A DNA stretch of 48,186 nucleotides. Origin: a virus. The stretch is from the IMG/VR virus record IMGVR_UViG_3300025151_000062, positions 1 through 48,186 of that record. One strand, 5' to 3'. Position numbers and translations under genes: made by a program. This document shows positions 15,728 to 28,808 of the stretch, one piece after another. The notes under the pieces are model-generated. The model was not told the origin of the DNA. It worked only from the letters and a program-made list of their open reading frames with translations, and made no database searches. Each line of letters begins with the position of its first letter. The first letter of the stretch is position 1.

Positions 15728-18700
15728 TGGCAAAATCTACCCGTAAGTCAGTAAATTTACTTCCACAAGTTTTTCAAACTGAAAAAAACAAAAAGTTTTT
15801 ATCATCAACTATTGACCAACTAATTGAACCTACACAATTAGAAAAACTTTCCGGATATGCAGGAATAAAAACTGCACCATCATACAAATCAAGTGATGTG
15901 TTTATAGAAGAAGCTACTGCTGACCGAAACAATTATCAATTAGAACCAACAGTGACATACAAGTCCAACGGAGAAAACGTTGATTTTGCATCGCAGTACA
16001 TTGACTTTGTTAATTTGCTAGATGCAGAAGGTGGCACAAAATCAAAACATGATAGATTGTTTGAACAAGAAAGTTATTCTTATGCACCACCAATAGACGC
16101 AGACAAGTTTGTAAACTATAGGCAATATTACTGGTTACCAGCTGGTGTAAGCACAATTCCTTTGCACCCAGGAACTCCTGGTGCTACTGTAACTTTCAGT
16201 GTTACAAATGATGGATTTGGTGCATACAAATTTGGACACAAAGCAGATGGTAATCCTGATATTATTGTGTACAAAGGAAATGATTATAATTTTAACATAG
16301 ATGCACAAGGTCATCCATTCCATATAAAAACACAGCCAGGCACTGGCGGTGATGATTTATTTGATTCTGTATATGTAAGCAACAGTGGCACAGATAAAGG
16401 TGTTGTAACACTGCATGTACCGGCGGCAGATTCATCAACAACACAAGATACTGTGCTTTGGTATCAATGTGAAAATCATGTAAACATGGTTGGTAAAATA
16501 ATAATCAAAGATCTTGCTGATGAAAAATTTGATCCAGAAGAAAATTTAATTGGAGTTGTTGCGTTTACTGATTACAAAGGATTGACATTGTCTAATTCTA
16601 TGAGAATTACATTACAATCTGATGTTACATCTGTGTATGCAAACAGAACATATTTTGTTGAAGAAGTTGGGGAACATATTTCTTTGATTGCTAATGAAGA
16701 TTTAGTAGTGCCAGAAGGATTTTCCAGTGAACAAGGCGCAATTTGGGACGAAGATGGCACAGAAGGATTTGATGTTACTGGTTTTGATAATTCAACAGGT
16801 TTAGTTTTAAAACAAGATTATTGGACCATCAATAGAGCCAGTCCAGATCTCAATGCATGGTCAAGATCAAACAGGTGGGTACACAAATCGGTAATTGACA
16901 AAGCTGATGAATTGAATAACACAATTACAATCACATCTGAAAACGCTCGTGCAAAAAGACCAATTGTTGAATTTGTAAGTGGTTTAGCACTGTACAATCA
17001 TGGCACCATAGGTACTGTAGTAGATGTTATAGACACAGCCACCACAGATGCATTGAGCGATATCCAAGGACAAACAGGTGCAACATTGGATGGCACTAAG
17101 CTACGCAATGGAGATAAAATTGTTTTCACTAAAGACCCAGATGTAAAAGATAAAATTTTCACAGTTAGTTTTACTACAATATCTGCCAGTGTTGTGATAC
17201 ATTTAGTGGATGATTCAACCACAGTGCCTGCAGGACAATCTATTGTGGCAAAACGTGGCTCAAGTAATAAAGGCAAAACGTTTCAATATACAAAAGACAG
17301 CACCTGGACAGAATCACAACAAAAAACTAAAGTTCAGCAAAAGCCTTTGTTTGACTTATTTGATGCAGACCATGTGAGTATTGCAGATAATGACACTTAC
17401 GTTTCTTCTAGTTTTGAAGGCACAACTGGGTTTGAAATAGCAACATCAGATCAAGGCACGCCAGATACAGTGTACGGAACAAATGTTCTTTATCAACGTG
17501 TTGGTTTAATCAACGACTTACAAATAAATGACACACTGAATTCAAGCACATTTACCTATGTTGCAAACAATGAAATTGTTACAACTGCCGCAAGACAGTT
17601 CCACTTTCACAGAGAAAGAAAAGGTGACTTTGAGCATCTGCACATTAACAACTGGAGGAAAAATCAAATAGCATCTCCACAAAAAGTTGTAAAAACTTAC
17701 ACAGCAATTGAAGATGAAACACATTTTATAGTTGATCATTATTTGAATGCAGATGTACTGACAGACTTGAACATTGCAGTGTTAGTGAATGGTGTGCATA
17801 CCACAGCTTGGACTAAAATTATTAAAAATAGCAATGTCTATATCAGACTATCAACAGCAAGTGCAGTCAATGACATAGTCACGGTGAAAGCCCATTCTAC
17901 AACTGGTACACCATCCGGCCAAGGACATTTTGAAGTGCCTTTGTCCGCACAACGCAATCCACTGAATCAAAATCTAACTACATTAACACTTGGAGATTTC
18001 ACCAAACATTATTCCTCTGCAACAGAAGAAGTAGACAACTTTACTGGAATAGCAGTTGGTGATAACACGTCACGTGATATCCCATTTGTACTTGAGTACG
18101 GATCCATAATTATGCAACATTCTGGTTCACATCCTTTGGCATCTGTATTTTTGAAAGACTCGGTTATGAATTTGCCAAAAGCAATGAGATTTTCTGCAAG
18201 GGAATATGAAAAGTTTAAACGTGGCATAATTGATCAAACAAAAGGCTTATCATTGGACGGGTTTGATGATGCTAATTTAGACACAGTAATAAGACAAATC
18301 AATAAAAACAAAAGTTCATCTATGGCGTTTTATGATACTGACATGTTGGCTCATGGAGATGATCACAATACATTAAGTTACACAGTGGTTGACCCGTCAG
18401 TGGTATATTATCCAATCACAAATGCTTTTGATTTGGTGACTCTTAGCACCAAAGCTGTGTATGTGTATTTGAATAATGTTCAACTAATACATGGCAAAGA
18501 TTATGGATTCACAAAAGCTGAAGATTCATCCAACCAAATAGGAATAGAAATCTTCAGCACTATTGCAGTAGATGATGTACTTAAAGTTGTAGAACACAAT
18601 TCTACTAAAGGATCTTATGTTCCAGCAACACCTGCCAAGTTAGGATTAGCGCCAGCATATGAACCATTAAAGTTCTTTGATAAAACTTATCAATCAGATG

Positions 18701-21700
18701 ATTCGTCAGTTGTAGGTGTTGAAGTAGTAAGAGGGCATGATGGTAGTATCACAATAGCCTACGGCGATTTTAGAGACAATCTATTGTTAGAATTTGAAAA
18801 AAGAATATACAACAATATCAAAGTAAAATACAATCCAAATTTGTGTAATGCTGATTATGGCTATTTTAGAGATAATGAGTACACCATAAACGAAATCAAC
18901 AAAACTTTTTCACGTGATTTTTATTATTGGACTGGTGCTAATGCTGTTGATTACACAACAAATTCTACATATGATTCTGGCAATGATTTTACATTCAACT
19001 ATAGCAAGTATGTAAATTCTATTGACGGTTCACTGTTGCAAGGCTATTGGAGAAACATTTATAAACAATGGTTTGATACAGACCAGCCACATTTTGCACC
19101 GTGGGAAATGGTTGGCTTCAGTGTAAAACCAGACTACTGGGATGCAGTTTATGGACCAGCACCTTACACTAAAGGTAACACAATTTTATGGAAAGACATG
19201 GCAGACGGTTTTGTTGCTGGTGGGGACAGAAAAGGATACTACACTAGGTACAAAAGAAGCCCGGACATAATTGATTTAATTCCTGTTACTACTTCTGGAG
19301 GCATAGCACCACCTACCAATGCTGGGATAGTTGGACCAAGCACAGTAACACAAGGCAATCAACAAGAAAACTTTGCATTTGGTGATCAAGGCCCGGCAGA
19401 AACGGCATGGAGAAGATCTTCAGGTTTTAGATTTGCAGAGCAAGTGTCTAAATTTTTATTAAAGCCAGCCAAATATGCAGGTCTATATTTTGATTATTCG
19501 CGATACAGCATCAATGCAACAGGACAAGTAGTTTACAATAACACTTATAGAACATCGCCATCAGATTTGTTTTTACCATCAGGTACAACTTTGACTGCAG
19601 GATTTATAAACACTGTATTTGATTATGCCAAAAGTTTAGGTTACTCAGCTGACACATACATTGCTAATAGACTAGATAATTTAGATGTGCAGATGAGTTA
19701 TAAATTGGCTGGCTTTAGCAATAAAGATAATTTGCAAGTGATGATAGGCGCTGTATCACCTACATCCCAAAATAGGAGTGTGTTTACACCTAAAGAAAAT
19801 TATGATTTGTTAGTTCACACATCTGCTCCTGTGGTTACTGCAAACTACTCAGGTGTGATTGTAGAAAAAATTACTGATGGATTCAAAGTAAGTGGATACT
19901 CAAACTTTGACAGGACTTTTAATTACTATCCTGTTAAAAAAAGTGATACAGATTTTGTAGACATTATAGTAGGAGCAGTTACAGAAAACTTTACTATTTG
20001 GCAGGCAGGTGGATTCTATGCAAAAGGATACATTGTTAAAAATGGCAGTACATTTTACAGAGCAAGTAAAAATTTAACAAGTGGACAAACATTTGATGAA
20101 ACTGACTGGACAACAATAGGGCAGGTGTTACCATTACAAGGTGGTGTAAGAGTTAGGAAATACAAACAGTATTTGCAAAACGCACAAAAACTCACATATG
20201 GATCAACACTAAAAACTAAACAAGATGTTGCTGATTTCTTGTATGGATATGCAGAATTTCTTAGAAGGCAAGGATTTGTGTTTGATGATTTCAGTAAAGA
20301 ACTTAGCCAACCACTAAACTGGGATTTGTCTACTAAAGAATTTTTGTTTTGGACAACTCAAAATTGGGCAGTTGGGTCAGTAGTGACACTATCACCTGCA
20401 TCTACAAGTTTACGCTTTGTGAGAGACAACACAGTAGGTGACGATCTAACCAATTATGACGAATATTACACTGTGCTACAGCAAGATGGACTTCCTATTT
20501 CGCCAAAAACTTTATCCACTAATAGATTAGACGGTGAATTTGTAATCAACACAGATCCAAATGAAAATGGCATTTACAATGCAGATATTCGTGCTGTCCA
20601 AAAAGAGCATTTGTTATTGTTAGACAATAAAACAGCATTTGCTGACATAGTGTATGATCCTATCATTGGAAATAGACAAGATCGTGTGAAACTGGTTGGC
20701 TTTAGAACAGCAGGCTGGAATGGAGACATTTATACGCCTGGTAGTATACTTGACCGAGCTGAAGTTTTTGAATGGACTGTGAATACGGATTATAAAATTG
20801 GCAACATAGTTAGACATCAAAACAAAATATATGCAGTCATTAAAAATCATAATGCAGGTACAACTTTTGATGGCAAAAATTATAGAGTAAAGGAAGAAGC
20901 ACCAGGATATGATTTATTGCCAAACTGGGATGCCAAAGCAGAGTCATTTAGAGATTTTTACGACTTAGACAGTGACAATTTTAATGCAGATCAACAACGA
21001 TTTGCACAACATTTAATTGGGTATCAGCGTAGATCTTATTTTGATGATTTGGGTATTGATGAACTTACACAATACAAGTTTTATCAAGGTATGATACGTG
21101 ACAAAGGTACAGCTAGTCCTATTTTAAGGTTTAAAAGTAACCCACAAAAATTACAAACAAACACCTATGATATATTTGAAGAATATGCATTTAGAGTAGG
21201 CGAATATGGCGGTCATCGTACATCAAAGGAATATGAATTTGCTTTATCTGAAAGTAAACACAAAGAAAGTAGACAGATATATGAGATCACTGATGGCATA
21301 GAAGATGACACTCAGCAAATTATTAACGTAGCATCATCGGAACTGTTAAAAAGCCCAACTGATTTTTCAACTGATATATTCGACACAATTACCTATAGCA
21401 CTACTGGGCAGTATCCAAGTGCTATATTTCAATATCCAATGGCAGGATATGTACAGCCCAACACAGTAGACGCAAGTGTTTGGTCTGAAGATGAATTGTT
21501 AAACATAGATCCAGGCGTGTTAAAAGAAGGGTACAGAGTTTGGATTGCAAACACAGCCACTGGAGATTGGGATGTAAAAAGATTCAACACTCTTAAACTT
21601 GATATCACAGACTACGAACATTTTGATAACAAATTGCAATTCACTACATCATCACCGCATGGTTTAGTTGAAGGCGATGTAATTGGAGTGTATGGCTTTA

Positions 21701-24700
21701 GTTCGTTGGCTGACGGCATCTACAAAATACAGCCAACTGTAGACAGCACAGATTCGAATATTAAATTTACAGTGCCATTCATAGGTACACCTGACAGTAC
21801 AACAAGCCAAGGTTTATTAGGTGTGTTTAAAACTGTGAGAGTGAATGACTTTGATGACCTTGATACAATTGAGCCAGTCAAGCGTTGGCAATTTGGAGAC
21901 GTTGTGTATGTTGATAATGATTACACAACAAATGAAGGCTTATGGAAAATATATCAAAAGTCAACACTTCCAAATGCGTACACATATAAACCAGATAGTG
22001 TTTTTGATAAAGTAATCACAGCATCCGGAGAGTTTGGTAAGAAGTTAGCAGTGTCGTCGGATGGGTTGACATTGGCTGTTGGTGCACCAGGTGCCAATGA
22101 TTTGCATGTATACAGAAGATCAAACACTGCAGACTCGTTTGCACTAAGAAATACTATAAGTGCTACCCAAAACAATGATGCTGATGATGACCAATTTGGT
22201 TCAGCCGTGGCAATGACCAAAGATGGGCTACGAGTATTTGTTGGTTCTCCGTTTACAAGTGATGTTGTTAAATTAACTGTATCAGCAACAGCAGAAAACT
22301 TTCCTAGGACCACAGTATTATCTGGAGGCACGTCATCTGCCACAGGCACTGTGTTATACAATGATCCTAATGATGATATAATTTACGTTAAGATGACAAG
22401 CACAGCTGACTTTGTAGGTGGTGAACTTCTTGGCACTGCTGATTCAAGTTCACTAGTCACAGTTACAAAGGTACAAGGAGCCAACGGTGTCAATCAAGGA
22501 GTTGTTCACGTAATCAAAGCAGATGCATCATTCCAGTTTGGACTGACCCAAATAATTACAGCACCAGATGTAGGACCAGGAGAAAAATTTGGTTCAGCCA
22601 TTGCTACAAGTGATGACGGAACATTTTTAGTCATTGGTGCATCAAGCGGACCAAATGATTCATCTCTGCAAAATCAAGGAACAGTGTATGTTTACAAGTA
22701 CGAAGCAGATGGATCTTCTGCAATTTACACACTATGGCAAACATTGACACCCAACAATAGAGAAATTGGAGAAAAATATGGAGAAGCATTGTCAATATCA
22801 GGAGATGGCAAAACTATTGTTGTAGGAGCTCCTGAACACACTGATTCAACAACTGCAACTGCTGGTAAAGTATATGTGTTCAGACTACACAATGGCTACT
22901 TTATAGAAAACGAATCTTTGACTAGTGGTATAGTGTATGCAGATGCACAGTTTGGTTCAAGTGTGGCAATCAGTGAAGATGGTACAGATGTAATGGTAGG
23001 TGCACCAAATGAAAATTTAGTAGGTGCTGTAACACACTTTATCAACAACACGTCGACACACAACACAGATGGTTCTACAAGTTCCTTCACAGCAAGTTTT
23101 GATATTTTACAAGACGGAACGGAATTATATGTAAGCGATGGCACTGTGGTTTATTATCCGTCTGCAAATGATTCAACAACACCAAATTATACGTTGGATG
23201 GATCATCCAACACTGTGGTGTTAAGCACAATACCAGAAGCAGGCAAAACACTTACTATTCAACAGTACAAGCCACACAAAAAAATAAAAGAGTTAGATAC
23301 AAATACAAGCACTGGATTTGGTACTAATATTACATTGAGAAATGATACTATGGCAGTGTATGCTCTCAAAGGCGACAACAAACGTGCTACTACGTTTGAT
23401 ACGTTAGCAGATGATAGTTCAACTGTACTTGCTGGCACAACATTTGATGACCAAGCAACAGCATTTAAAGATCTTATTGCTGATACAGGAAGTGTGCAAG
23501 TGTTTAGCAAATATGATCAAGCATTTATATTTGATCAAACTATAGCATTAGGTGGATCATTATTGAGTGATGCAGATCAGTTTGGTAATGGTCTTGCTAT
23601 CAGTGGCAATTTCATTTACGTTGGTGCACCTCAAAGTGATGTTACAGCCACTAATGGTGGTGCAGTATACAAATTTGAAAAATCAACAAACGACAAAATT
23701 TGGAACACAGTATCGACTCAACCAAATTTAATAGACATAAAGAATGTGAAAAAACTGTTTGGGTATGATGATTATACCAAACAGCAACTTACTGGATTTG
23801 AATTTATTGATCCAGCAAAAGGCAGACTGTTTTCTGAAGTAGAAAAAAATATATCATACAAAACACCATATAGACCAGACTCAGACGACTGGGATCACAA
23901 GCAGGTTGGTCAAATTTGGTTTGATACAAGCAAAATTAAATTTCAATGGTACGAGCAAGATGATTTATCATACAAATACACTAATTGGGGGAAATTGCAT
24001 CCTGGCTCTATAGTGGAAATGTCAGAATGGACTGAAAGTGATCTTACTCCTGCAGATTGGAATGCACAGGCGTCCAGCACAGATGGAGTGGCTAGAGGCA
24101 TAACTGGCAGAGCTGACACAACCTTCATTCAAAAAGCAACTTATGATGATAACAAAAATGTTTTTGTAGACAAATATTATTATTGGGTAACAAATCCAAC
24201 AGTGTTGCCTGCTGTTAGTTTTAGAACAATGACAGCTGTCCAAATGGCAAACGCAATAGAAGATCCAAAAAACTTTACAGAAAACTTTGCGGCTATAATT
24301 GGCACTAATGCTTTGTTAATCAATTTAAGAAAATCTTTACTTAATGAAGATGATTTTATTTTACATTTTGAAACAACCACAGACGACAATCAATTGAATT
24401 TGCACACTGAACATGTGTTGGTTGCAAAAGGTGATACTAATTCTAACATTCCGTCATCGTTGTCAACAAAATTTCATGATTCGATTGTAGGGCGTGATTT
24501 GATGGGTAAAAAAGTTCCAGATACCAGTTTACCAGTAAAAATGAGATATGGTAATTTGAATCGACCTAGACAGTCATGGTATACAAATACAGTTGAGGTT
24601 GTTCAAGCATTGACTCAATTTATCAATGATAAGTTAGCTAATAAGCCATATGCAACACTGTACAATTTGGATCGCCTTAGCTTAGTCGACCCTATTCCAA

Positions 24701-27700
24701 ATGCAAAACTTAATGAATATGACATCACAGTAGATACATTTACTGACTTAGGCTTTTTGAATACCAGTACAATATCGTCGGGATACAAAGTTCTTGTTGA
24801 AACAGATGTTAATGCACAGGACAACTGGAGAATTTATACATGGAACGGTAGTACTTGGGATGGCACAAAGAGTCAAAGCTATGACACTACCAAGTATTGG
24901 GCTTTAGCAGATTGGTATGCAGACGGTTATGACGAAACTCTTACTCCGACTTATATTGTTGCCGATGAAAAAACAAGAAAATCAACTGAGTATGACACAG
25001 GCACCATTGTTAAAGTGCAAACATCATATGATGGAAATTTCCGTGTATACATTAAAACATTTAATGACTGGGAAATTATCGGTATAGGAAAAGGCACAGT
25101 TGAATTAGACACTGCTTTGTATGATTTTACTGGATCAAATTTAGGGTTTGGTGGCGATGCTTATGATTATAATGCGTATGATCAGCAAGCAAGTGTAGAA
25201 CTAAGATATATTTTGGAATGGGTACGTGATACAGTGGCTGGTGATGACACTTTAAAATACAATGATGTATTTTTCTTAGGTATAAGGTTGGCACAATTAC
25301 AAAACAAAGATATTGATTGGGCATTCAAGTCTTCATTTGTAAAAGTTACTAATACTTTCTCAACACTAAGTCAATTACCAGAGTATCAAATTGAAACTTC
25401 GGATGCTGTGCGTGAATTTTTAGAAGAAGTGTTACCTTTCAGCACTAGCATCAGGGAAGAAAACACAGTTTATCAAAATTTAGAAAGTTTTGCAGGCGAT
25501 GTAACAGATTTTGATAATAAAACTTATTATGATTTTGATGCAAAAAGTTATGTAAATCCAAGGACATTTGCAGATGATTCGACATATTTTAAAGTGTATA
25601 ATGACAATCCTTGGAAACAGTATTCAGACAATTACAAATACAACATTGGTTCGATAATTGTTACTAACGCAGGACAAGGTTATACCACTGTGCCTGTAGT
25701 TACAATAACAGGCGGTGGCGGGTCAGGAGCAACTGCAACAGCACTTTTAGGTAATGGCAAAATCACAAGTATTAGAGTTACCAATGCAGGATCAGGTTAC
25801 ACATCTACACCTACAGTTACAATAACAGGAGGCGGAGGTGCATCAGTTACTACGCCGGCAACAGCATATGCACAGTTGACCAATAATAAAATTAGATCAT
25901 TAGACACAGCAATTAAGTTTGATAGAATTAACAGTTTGAGACAAACAAGCACTAACACTATTACTGATTGGACAGCATTCACACAATACACAGCAGGATC
26001 CAACATAAGAAATGGAAATGAAATATATTATGTAGAAGCTACATTCACTTCAGGAAACACCTTTGATGACAACGTATTGCTTGAAGATTCTTCTTCAGTT
26101 AGTTCACTTGCTCCACTTGTAAAATGGTCAGCCACTGATAGGATACATGCATATTATGATCCTGGCGTGGGCATGGCAGGGCTGATAGGAGATGGCTCAA
26201 CAAGTTATAATGCTTATGCACAATTAATGACAGGCTTAGAATACAAAGGCGTACGTGTTTTGTCAGACGGATTTTCGACTGGTGCTACATATGATGTTGC
26301 ATCTTATGATAATACAGAATACGATTTAGAAGAAGTTACTGATGCTAGTAATGTTGCAGACATTACTAACTTTGATCAGTTGCTAGATTCTAAAACGTTT
26401 ACAACTCAACTGGGGCAACGAGCAGAAGATATCAATGTGGTTGGTGATGCTTTCATTTCTGAATATTCTGCAAATGCTCCAGAAGAGGTTGTACCAGGTG
26501 GTGTATATGATACAGTTGATATCAAAGTTTATACACAGCCATCAGATGGTGCTTCTGTGATACAAAGGCGTAATCACACTGGAGACGGGAGCACCACTGT
26601 ATTTTCAATACCGTCGCCAAGAGAACAACATGGCGTAAGAGTATTTGTTAACAATCAATTCAGAGCCAATGGTGCAGATTACTCAATTGATTATGCAAAC
26701 AGCACAATTACTTTTAGCACAGCGCCGCTAGACATGTCGGTGATATCAATAGTGGTGATAAAAGTTTCAGTGGACAATTTGATTGCTGAATTCAGCAAAA
26801 CTGGAGATGGGTCCACAGTATCATTTAACGTGCCTGTTTCTTTTGACACTATTAAACAACACTATGTTTTATCAAATGGACAAAAAGTAGGAGTTACCCT
26901 TACTCCGGGTACAGATTCAGCTTCAACTAATGTAGTGTTTCCAACTGCGCCGATTGACAACGCATCAATCAGCATATATTTGTTTGATCTTGATTCAAGT
27001 GAAAAAGCATTTTCAGAAGTTGTGTCCACCACATACTCAAGGATGGATGATGATTCATCCACAGTTATTAGTTTTGCATCTGAGCAACCAGCGTTAGCAT
27101 CAACTTCGGTACTGACCGCAGACAATGCCGGTGTTAGAGCAGACGCAGAAAGATTAGTTACATTTGAAGATAGCAGTGGACTTGGCACAGGTATTTTGAA
27201 TATTCAACTTACTGAACTTCCTTCAGCAGTGGGACCATATCATCATAAAGCTATTGTAGAAGGTGTTGCAGGGTCGACTGATACAAACAGATATAGATTG
27301 GCTCCACCACAGATTAGATTCCATCAAGGGGATGGCACGTCTACGTTGTTCATCATACCTGATGAACCAATTTCAAACGATTTTGCAGATATCACAAATG
27401 TTGAAGTTTGGAGAAACGGCAACAGAGTTGACACAGCTGAATATACAATCAGTGTAGATGGCACTGGAGAAAAAGGCGTGTTGTTTGCAAGTGCACCATT
27501 CTCAACAGATAGTATTGCTATAGTTTTAAAATTAGGGCATGACTATGAGATAGATGAAAATGGAATATTATCTTTACAATCAGGATTTTCAGATGGGTCT
27601 ACTATTAACAATGACAAAGTTGTAGTGACAACATTTACTAATCATGATAAAATGGGCATGAGAACAGAAACATTCTTAGGCTCCACTGGGGCGTTGAATG

Positions 27701-28806
27701 TGTTAGGAGAGGGATATGGAGATGTAACAGATGCACATACAGCCACTAGAGATTATGGCTCACTTAGCCCTGCAGATGCAGTTGCTATTGATTTTGGGGC
27801 TGTTGGTACAAGTGCATTTTCTATTGCAGATATTTCTGAAAGAAAATATGAATTACATCAAACGCCAGTAAATGGTGACTATGTGTTTGTAAGTGTAAAC
27901 AAACAATATCTTACTAGCAATGTTGATTACATTTTATCAGGCAAAACTGTCACAATTCCTAGACGTAATCTTACGCTAACAGATTCTGTTGTTATTTCAT
28001 ACATTACAGCGGCATCAAGTGAACCAGCTATAGGTTATAGAATATTCAAAGACATACTCAACAGATATCATTATAGAAGAATGAGTGTTAATCATGCAAC
28101 TACACTGGCCAAAGATGTTTCAGTGGATTCCACAACAATACAAGTGGTTGATGGCAGTGTTTTACCTACACCATCCACCACAGCTAACGTGCCTGGCATC
28201 ATATCTATCGGCAGTGAAAGGATAGGATACTTTACCAAAGAAGGTAACATACTGTCTAACTTGTTTAGAGGTACACTTGGTACTGGTGTACAAGATCACA
28301 GCATGCATGCCACTGTGGTTGACGCATCCATGAATCAAAAGATACCATATGACGATGTTGAAACCACAACAGAACGCACAGGTGATGGGTCAACAGTGAC
28401 TTATCAAATTGATCCTGTTGAATTTACAGTGGTAGAACAAGACAGCTCGACAGTCACTAGAGTAATGCCTCCTGTTACATCGAAGGATGAAGTAGTTGTG
28501 TTGTTGGGTGGAGAAAAAACAACTGCATTTACACTGGGTGTTGACTCAGCAAGAACAATTACATTTGATACGGCACCAGCTTCAGGCATCAAAATTAGAA
28601 TTACAACCAAGCATGGCGAAATGTGGCTCAACAGAAGTTCACAATTCATCAGTGCGGACAGTGATGTACACACAGTTGACACAACCAATCCAACAGCAGA
28701 TGCAACAACTTTCCCAACTACAGGAGAAGGACTGCAGAAATCATTGTCTCAACCAGTACAGTTCTTGCAAGATGCACCAACTGATTTAACTTTGTTTAAT
28801 TTATAA
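15727..28806 (+). CDS. 7: Giant gp7-like baseplate wedge/receptor-contact protein, 4359 residues
   Basis: This protein is four times the size of T4 gp7 (1032). The N-terminus ([39 protein letters not shown]) matches the large wedge protein after gp6 in marine T4-like phages; its position supports gp7. Visible modules are: cupredoxin-like (about 158-262), with H196/H199, C248, H251 and M254; CBM5/12-like at 1425, 1683 and 3415; a seven-repeat FG-GAP propeller (about 2100-2650); a GxGYTxxP duplication (about 3310-3382); GDGST beta-modules at 3619, 3693, 3868 and 4219; and a GSERIGYF...RGTLGT module (about 4160). It probably links the wedge to surface-binding appendages. The ATG overlaps the gp6 stop by one base and has a GGAGGT site. 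It ends two bases from a convergent fibre gene with no terminator. Module names are by eye. Confidence 0.75.
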   Translation: MAKSTRKSVNLLPQVFQTEKNKKFLSSTIDQLIEPTQLEKLSGYAGIKTAPSYKSSDVFIEEATADRNNYQLEPTVTYKSNGENVDFASQYIDFVNLLDAEGGTKSKHDRLFEQESYSYAPPIDADKFVNYRQYYWLPAGVSTIPLHPGTPGATVTFSVTNDGFGAYKFGHKADGNPDIIVYKGNDYNFNIDAQGHPFHIKTQPGTGGDDLFDSVYVSNSGTDKGVVTLHVPAADSSTTQDTVLWYQCENHVNMVGKIIIKDLADEKFDPEENLIGVVAFTDYKGLTLSNSMRITLQSDVTSVYANRTYFVEEVGEHISLIANEDLVVPEGFSSEQGAIWDEDGTEGFDVTGFDNSTGLVLKQDYWTINRASPDLNAWSRSNRWVHKSVIDKADELNNTITITSENARAKRPIVEFVSGLALYNHGTIGTVVDVIDTATTDALSDIQGQTGATLDGTKLRNGDKIVFTKDPDVKDKIFTVSFTTISASVVIHLVDDSTTVPAGQSIVAKRGSSNKGKTFQYTKDSTWTESQQKTKVQQKPLFDLFDADHVSIADNDTYVSSSFEGTTGFEIATSDQGTPDTVYGTNVLYQRVGLINDLQINDTLNSSTFTYVANNEIVTTAARQFHFHRERKGDFEHLHINNWRKNQIASPQKVVKTYTAIEDETHFIVDHYLNADVLTDLNIAVLVNGVHTTAWTKIIKNSNVYIRLSTASAVNDIVTVKAHSTTGTPSGQGHFEVPLSAQRNPLNQNLTTLTLGDFTKHYSSATEEVDNFTGIAVGDNTSRDIPFVLEYGSIIMQHSGSHPLASVFLKDSVMNLPKAMRFSAREYEKFKRGIIDQTKGLSLDGFDDANLDTVIRQINKNKSSSMAFYDTDMLAHGDDHNTLSYTVVDPSVVYYPITNAFDLVTLSTKAVYVYLNNVQLIHGKDYGFTKAEDSSNQIGIEIFSTIAVDDVLKVVEHNSTKGSYVPATPAKLGLAPAYEPLKFFDKTYQSDDSSVVGVEVVRGHDGSITIAYGDFRDNLLLEFEKRIYNNIKVKYNPNLCNADYGYFRDNEYTINEINKTFSRDFYYWTGANAVDYTTNSTYDSGNDFTFNYSKYVNSIDGSLLQGYWRNIYKQWFDTDQPHFAPWEMVGFSVKPDYWDAVYGPAPYTKGNTILWKDMADGFVAGGDRKGYYTRYKRSPDIIDLIPVTTSGGIAPPTNAGIVGPSTVTQGNQQENFAFGDQGPAETAWRRSSGFRFAEQVSKFLLKPAKYAGLYFDYSRYSINATGQVVYNNTYRTSPSDLFLPSGTTLTAGFINTVFDYAKSLGYSADTYIANRLDNLDVQMSYKLAGFSNKDNLQVMIGAVSPTSQNRSVFTPKENYDLLVHTSAPVVTANYSGVIVEKITDGFKVSGYSNFDRTFNYYPVKKSDTDFVDIIVGAVTENFTIWQAGGFYAKGYIVKNGSTFYRASKNLTSGQTFDETDWTTIGQVLPLQGGVRVRKYKQYLQNAQKLTYGSTLKTKQDVADFLYGYAEFLRRQGFVFDDFSKELSQPLNWDLSTKEFLFWTTQNWAVGSVVTLSPASTSLRFVRDNTVGDDLTNYDEYYTVLQQDGLPISPKTLSTNRLDGEFVINTDPNENGIYNADIRAVQKEHLLLLDNKTAFADIVYDPIIGNRQDRVKLVGFRTAGWNGDIYTPGSILDRAEVFEWTVNTDYKIGNIVRHQNKIYAVIKNHNAGTTFDGKNYRVKEEAPGYDLLPNWDAKAESFRDFYDLDSDNFNADQQRFAQHLIGYQRRSYFDDLGIDELTQYKFYQGMIRDKGTASPILRFKSNPQKLQTNTYDIFEEYAFRVGEYGGHRTSKEYEFALSESKHKESRQIYEITDGIEDDTQQIINVASSELLKSPTDFSTDIFDTITYSTTGQYPSAIFQYPMAGYVQPNTVDASVWSEDELLNIDPGVLKEGYRVWIANTATGDWDVKRFNTLKLDITDYEHFDNKLQFTTSSPHGLVEGDVIGVYGFSSLADGIYKIQPTVDSTDSNIKFTVPFIGTPDSTTSQGLLGVFKTVRVNDFDDLDTIEPVKRWQFGDVVYVDNDYTTNEGLWKIYQKSTLPNAYTYKPDSVFDKVITASGEFGKKLAVSSDGLTLAVGAPGANDLHVYRRSNTADSFALRNTISATQNNDADDDQFGSAVAMTKDGLRVFVGSPFTSDVVKLTVSATAENFPRTTVLSGGTSSATGTVLYNDPNDDIIYVKMTSTADFVGGELLGTADSSSLVTVTKVQGANGVNQGVVHVIKADASFQFGLTQIITAPDVGPGEKFGSAIATSDDGTFLVIGASSGPNDSSLQNQGTVYVYKYEADGSSAIYTLWQTLTPNNREIGEKYGEALSISGDGKTIVVGAPEHTDSTTATAGKVYVFRLHNGYFIENESLTSGIVYADAQFGSSVAISEDGTDVMVGAPNENLVGAVTHFINNTSTHNTDGSTSSFTASFDILQDGTELYVSDGTVVYYPSANDSTTPNYTLDGSSNTVVLSTIPEAGKTLTIQQYKPHKKIKELDTNTSTGFGTNITLRNDTMAVYALKGDNKRATTFDTLADDSSTVLAGTTFDDQATAFKDLIADTGSVQVFSKYDQAFIFDQTIALGGSLLSDADQFGNGLAISGNFIYVGAPQSDVTATNGGAVYKFEKSTNDKIWNTVSTQPNLIDIKNVKKLFGYDDYTKQQLTGFEFIDPAKGRLFSEVEKNISYKTPYRPDSDDWDHKQVGQIWFDTSKIKFQWYEQDDLSYKYTNWGKLHPGSIVEMSEWTESDLTPADWNAQASSTDGVARGITGRADTTFIQKATYDDNKNVFVDKYYYWVTNPTVLPAVSFRTMTAVQMANAIEDPKNFTENFAAIIGTNALLINLRKSLLNEDDFILHFETTTDDNQLNLHTEHVLVAKGDTNSNIPSSLSTKFHDSIVGRDLMGKKVPDTSLPVKMRYGNLNRPRQSWYTNTVEVVQALTQFINDKLANKPYATLYNLDRLSLVDPIPNAKLNEYDITVDTFTDLGFLNTSTISSGYKVLVETDVNAQDNWRIYTWNGSTWDGTKSQSYDTTKYWALADWYADGYDETLTPTYIVADEKTRKSTEYDTGTIVKVQTSYDGNFRVYIKTFNDWEIIGIGKGTVELDTALYDFTGSNLGFGGDAYDYNAYDQQASVELRYILEWVRDTVAGDDTLKYNDVFFLGIRLAQLQNKDIDWAFKSSFVKVTNTFSTLSQLPEYQIETSDAVREFLEEVLPFSTSIREENTVYQNLESFAGDVTDFDNKTYYDFDAKSYVNPRTFADDSTYFKVYNDNPWKQYSDNYKYNIGSIIVTNAGQGYTTVPVVTITGGGGSGATATALLGNGKITSIRVTNAGSGYTSTPTVTITGGGGASVTTPATAYAQLTNNKIRSLDTAIKFDRINSLRQTSTNTITDWTAFTQYTAGSNIRNGNEIYYVEATFTSGNTFDDNVLLEDSSSVSSLAPLVKWSATDRIHAYYDPGVGMAGLIGDGSTSYNAYAQLMTGLEYKGVRVLSDGFSTGATYDVASYDNTEYDLEEVTDASNVADITNFDQLLDSKTFTTQLGQRAEDINVVGDAFISEYSANAPEEVVPGGVYDTVDIKVYTQPSDGASVIQRRNHTGDGSTTVFSIPSPREQHGVRVFVNNQFRANGADYSIDYANSTITFSTAPLDMSVISIVVIKVSVDNLIAEFSKTGDGSTVSFNVPVSFDTIKQHYVLSNGQKVGVTLTPGTDSASTNVVFPTAPIDNASISIYLFDLDSSEKAFSEVVSTTYSRMDDDSSTVISFASEQPALASTSVLTADNAGVRADAERLVTFEDSSGLGTGILNIQLTELPSAVGPYHHKAIVEGVAGSTDTNRYRLAPPQIRFHQGDGTSTLFIIPDEPISNDFADITNVEVWRNGNRVDTAEYTISVDGTGEKGVLFASAPFSTDSIAIVLKLGHDYEIDENGILSLQSGFSDGSTINNDKVVVTTFTNHDKMGMRTETFLGSTGALNVLGEGYGDVTDAHTATRDYGSLSPADAVAIDFGAVGTSAFSIADISERKYELHQTPVNGDYVFVSVNKQYLTSNVDYILSGKTVTIPRRNLTLTDSVVISYITAASSEPAIGYRIFKDILNRYHYRRMSVNHATTLAKDVSVDSTTIQVVDGSVLPTPSTTANVPGIISIGSERIGYFTKEGNILSNLFRGTLGTGVQDHSMHATVVDASMNQKIPYDDVETTTERTGDGSTVTYQIDPVEFTVVEQDSSTVTRVMPPVTSKDEVVVLLGGEKTTAFTLGVDSARTITFDTAPASGIKIRITTKHGEMWLNRSSQFISADSDVHTVDTTNPTADATTFPTTGEGLQKSLSQPVQFLQDAPTDLTLFNL
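16198..16515 (+). other. Cupredoxin-like domain inside the giant wedge protein
   Basis: Encodes about residues 158-263. The order of strands ([55 protein letters not shown]) is that of plastocyanin-like folds. C248-x2-H251-x2-M254 followed by VGKI has the ligand spacing of amicyanin, and H196 or H199 would be the fourth ligand. Confidence 0.6.
22033..23670 (+). repeat. Seven FG-GAP-type repeats (predicted beta-propeller)
   Basis: Seven repeats of the form FG.x3.S.DG.x3.VGAP lie in the giant protein: [55 protein letters not shown], a degenerate [10 protein letters not shown], and [10 protein letters not shown]. Five end in VGAP or VGSP, one in IGAS, and the sixth is degenerate. Seven such repeats are what a closed integrin-alpha-type propeller needs. 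Confidence 0.75.
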
Positions 28807-28808
28807 GA

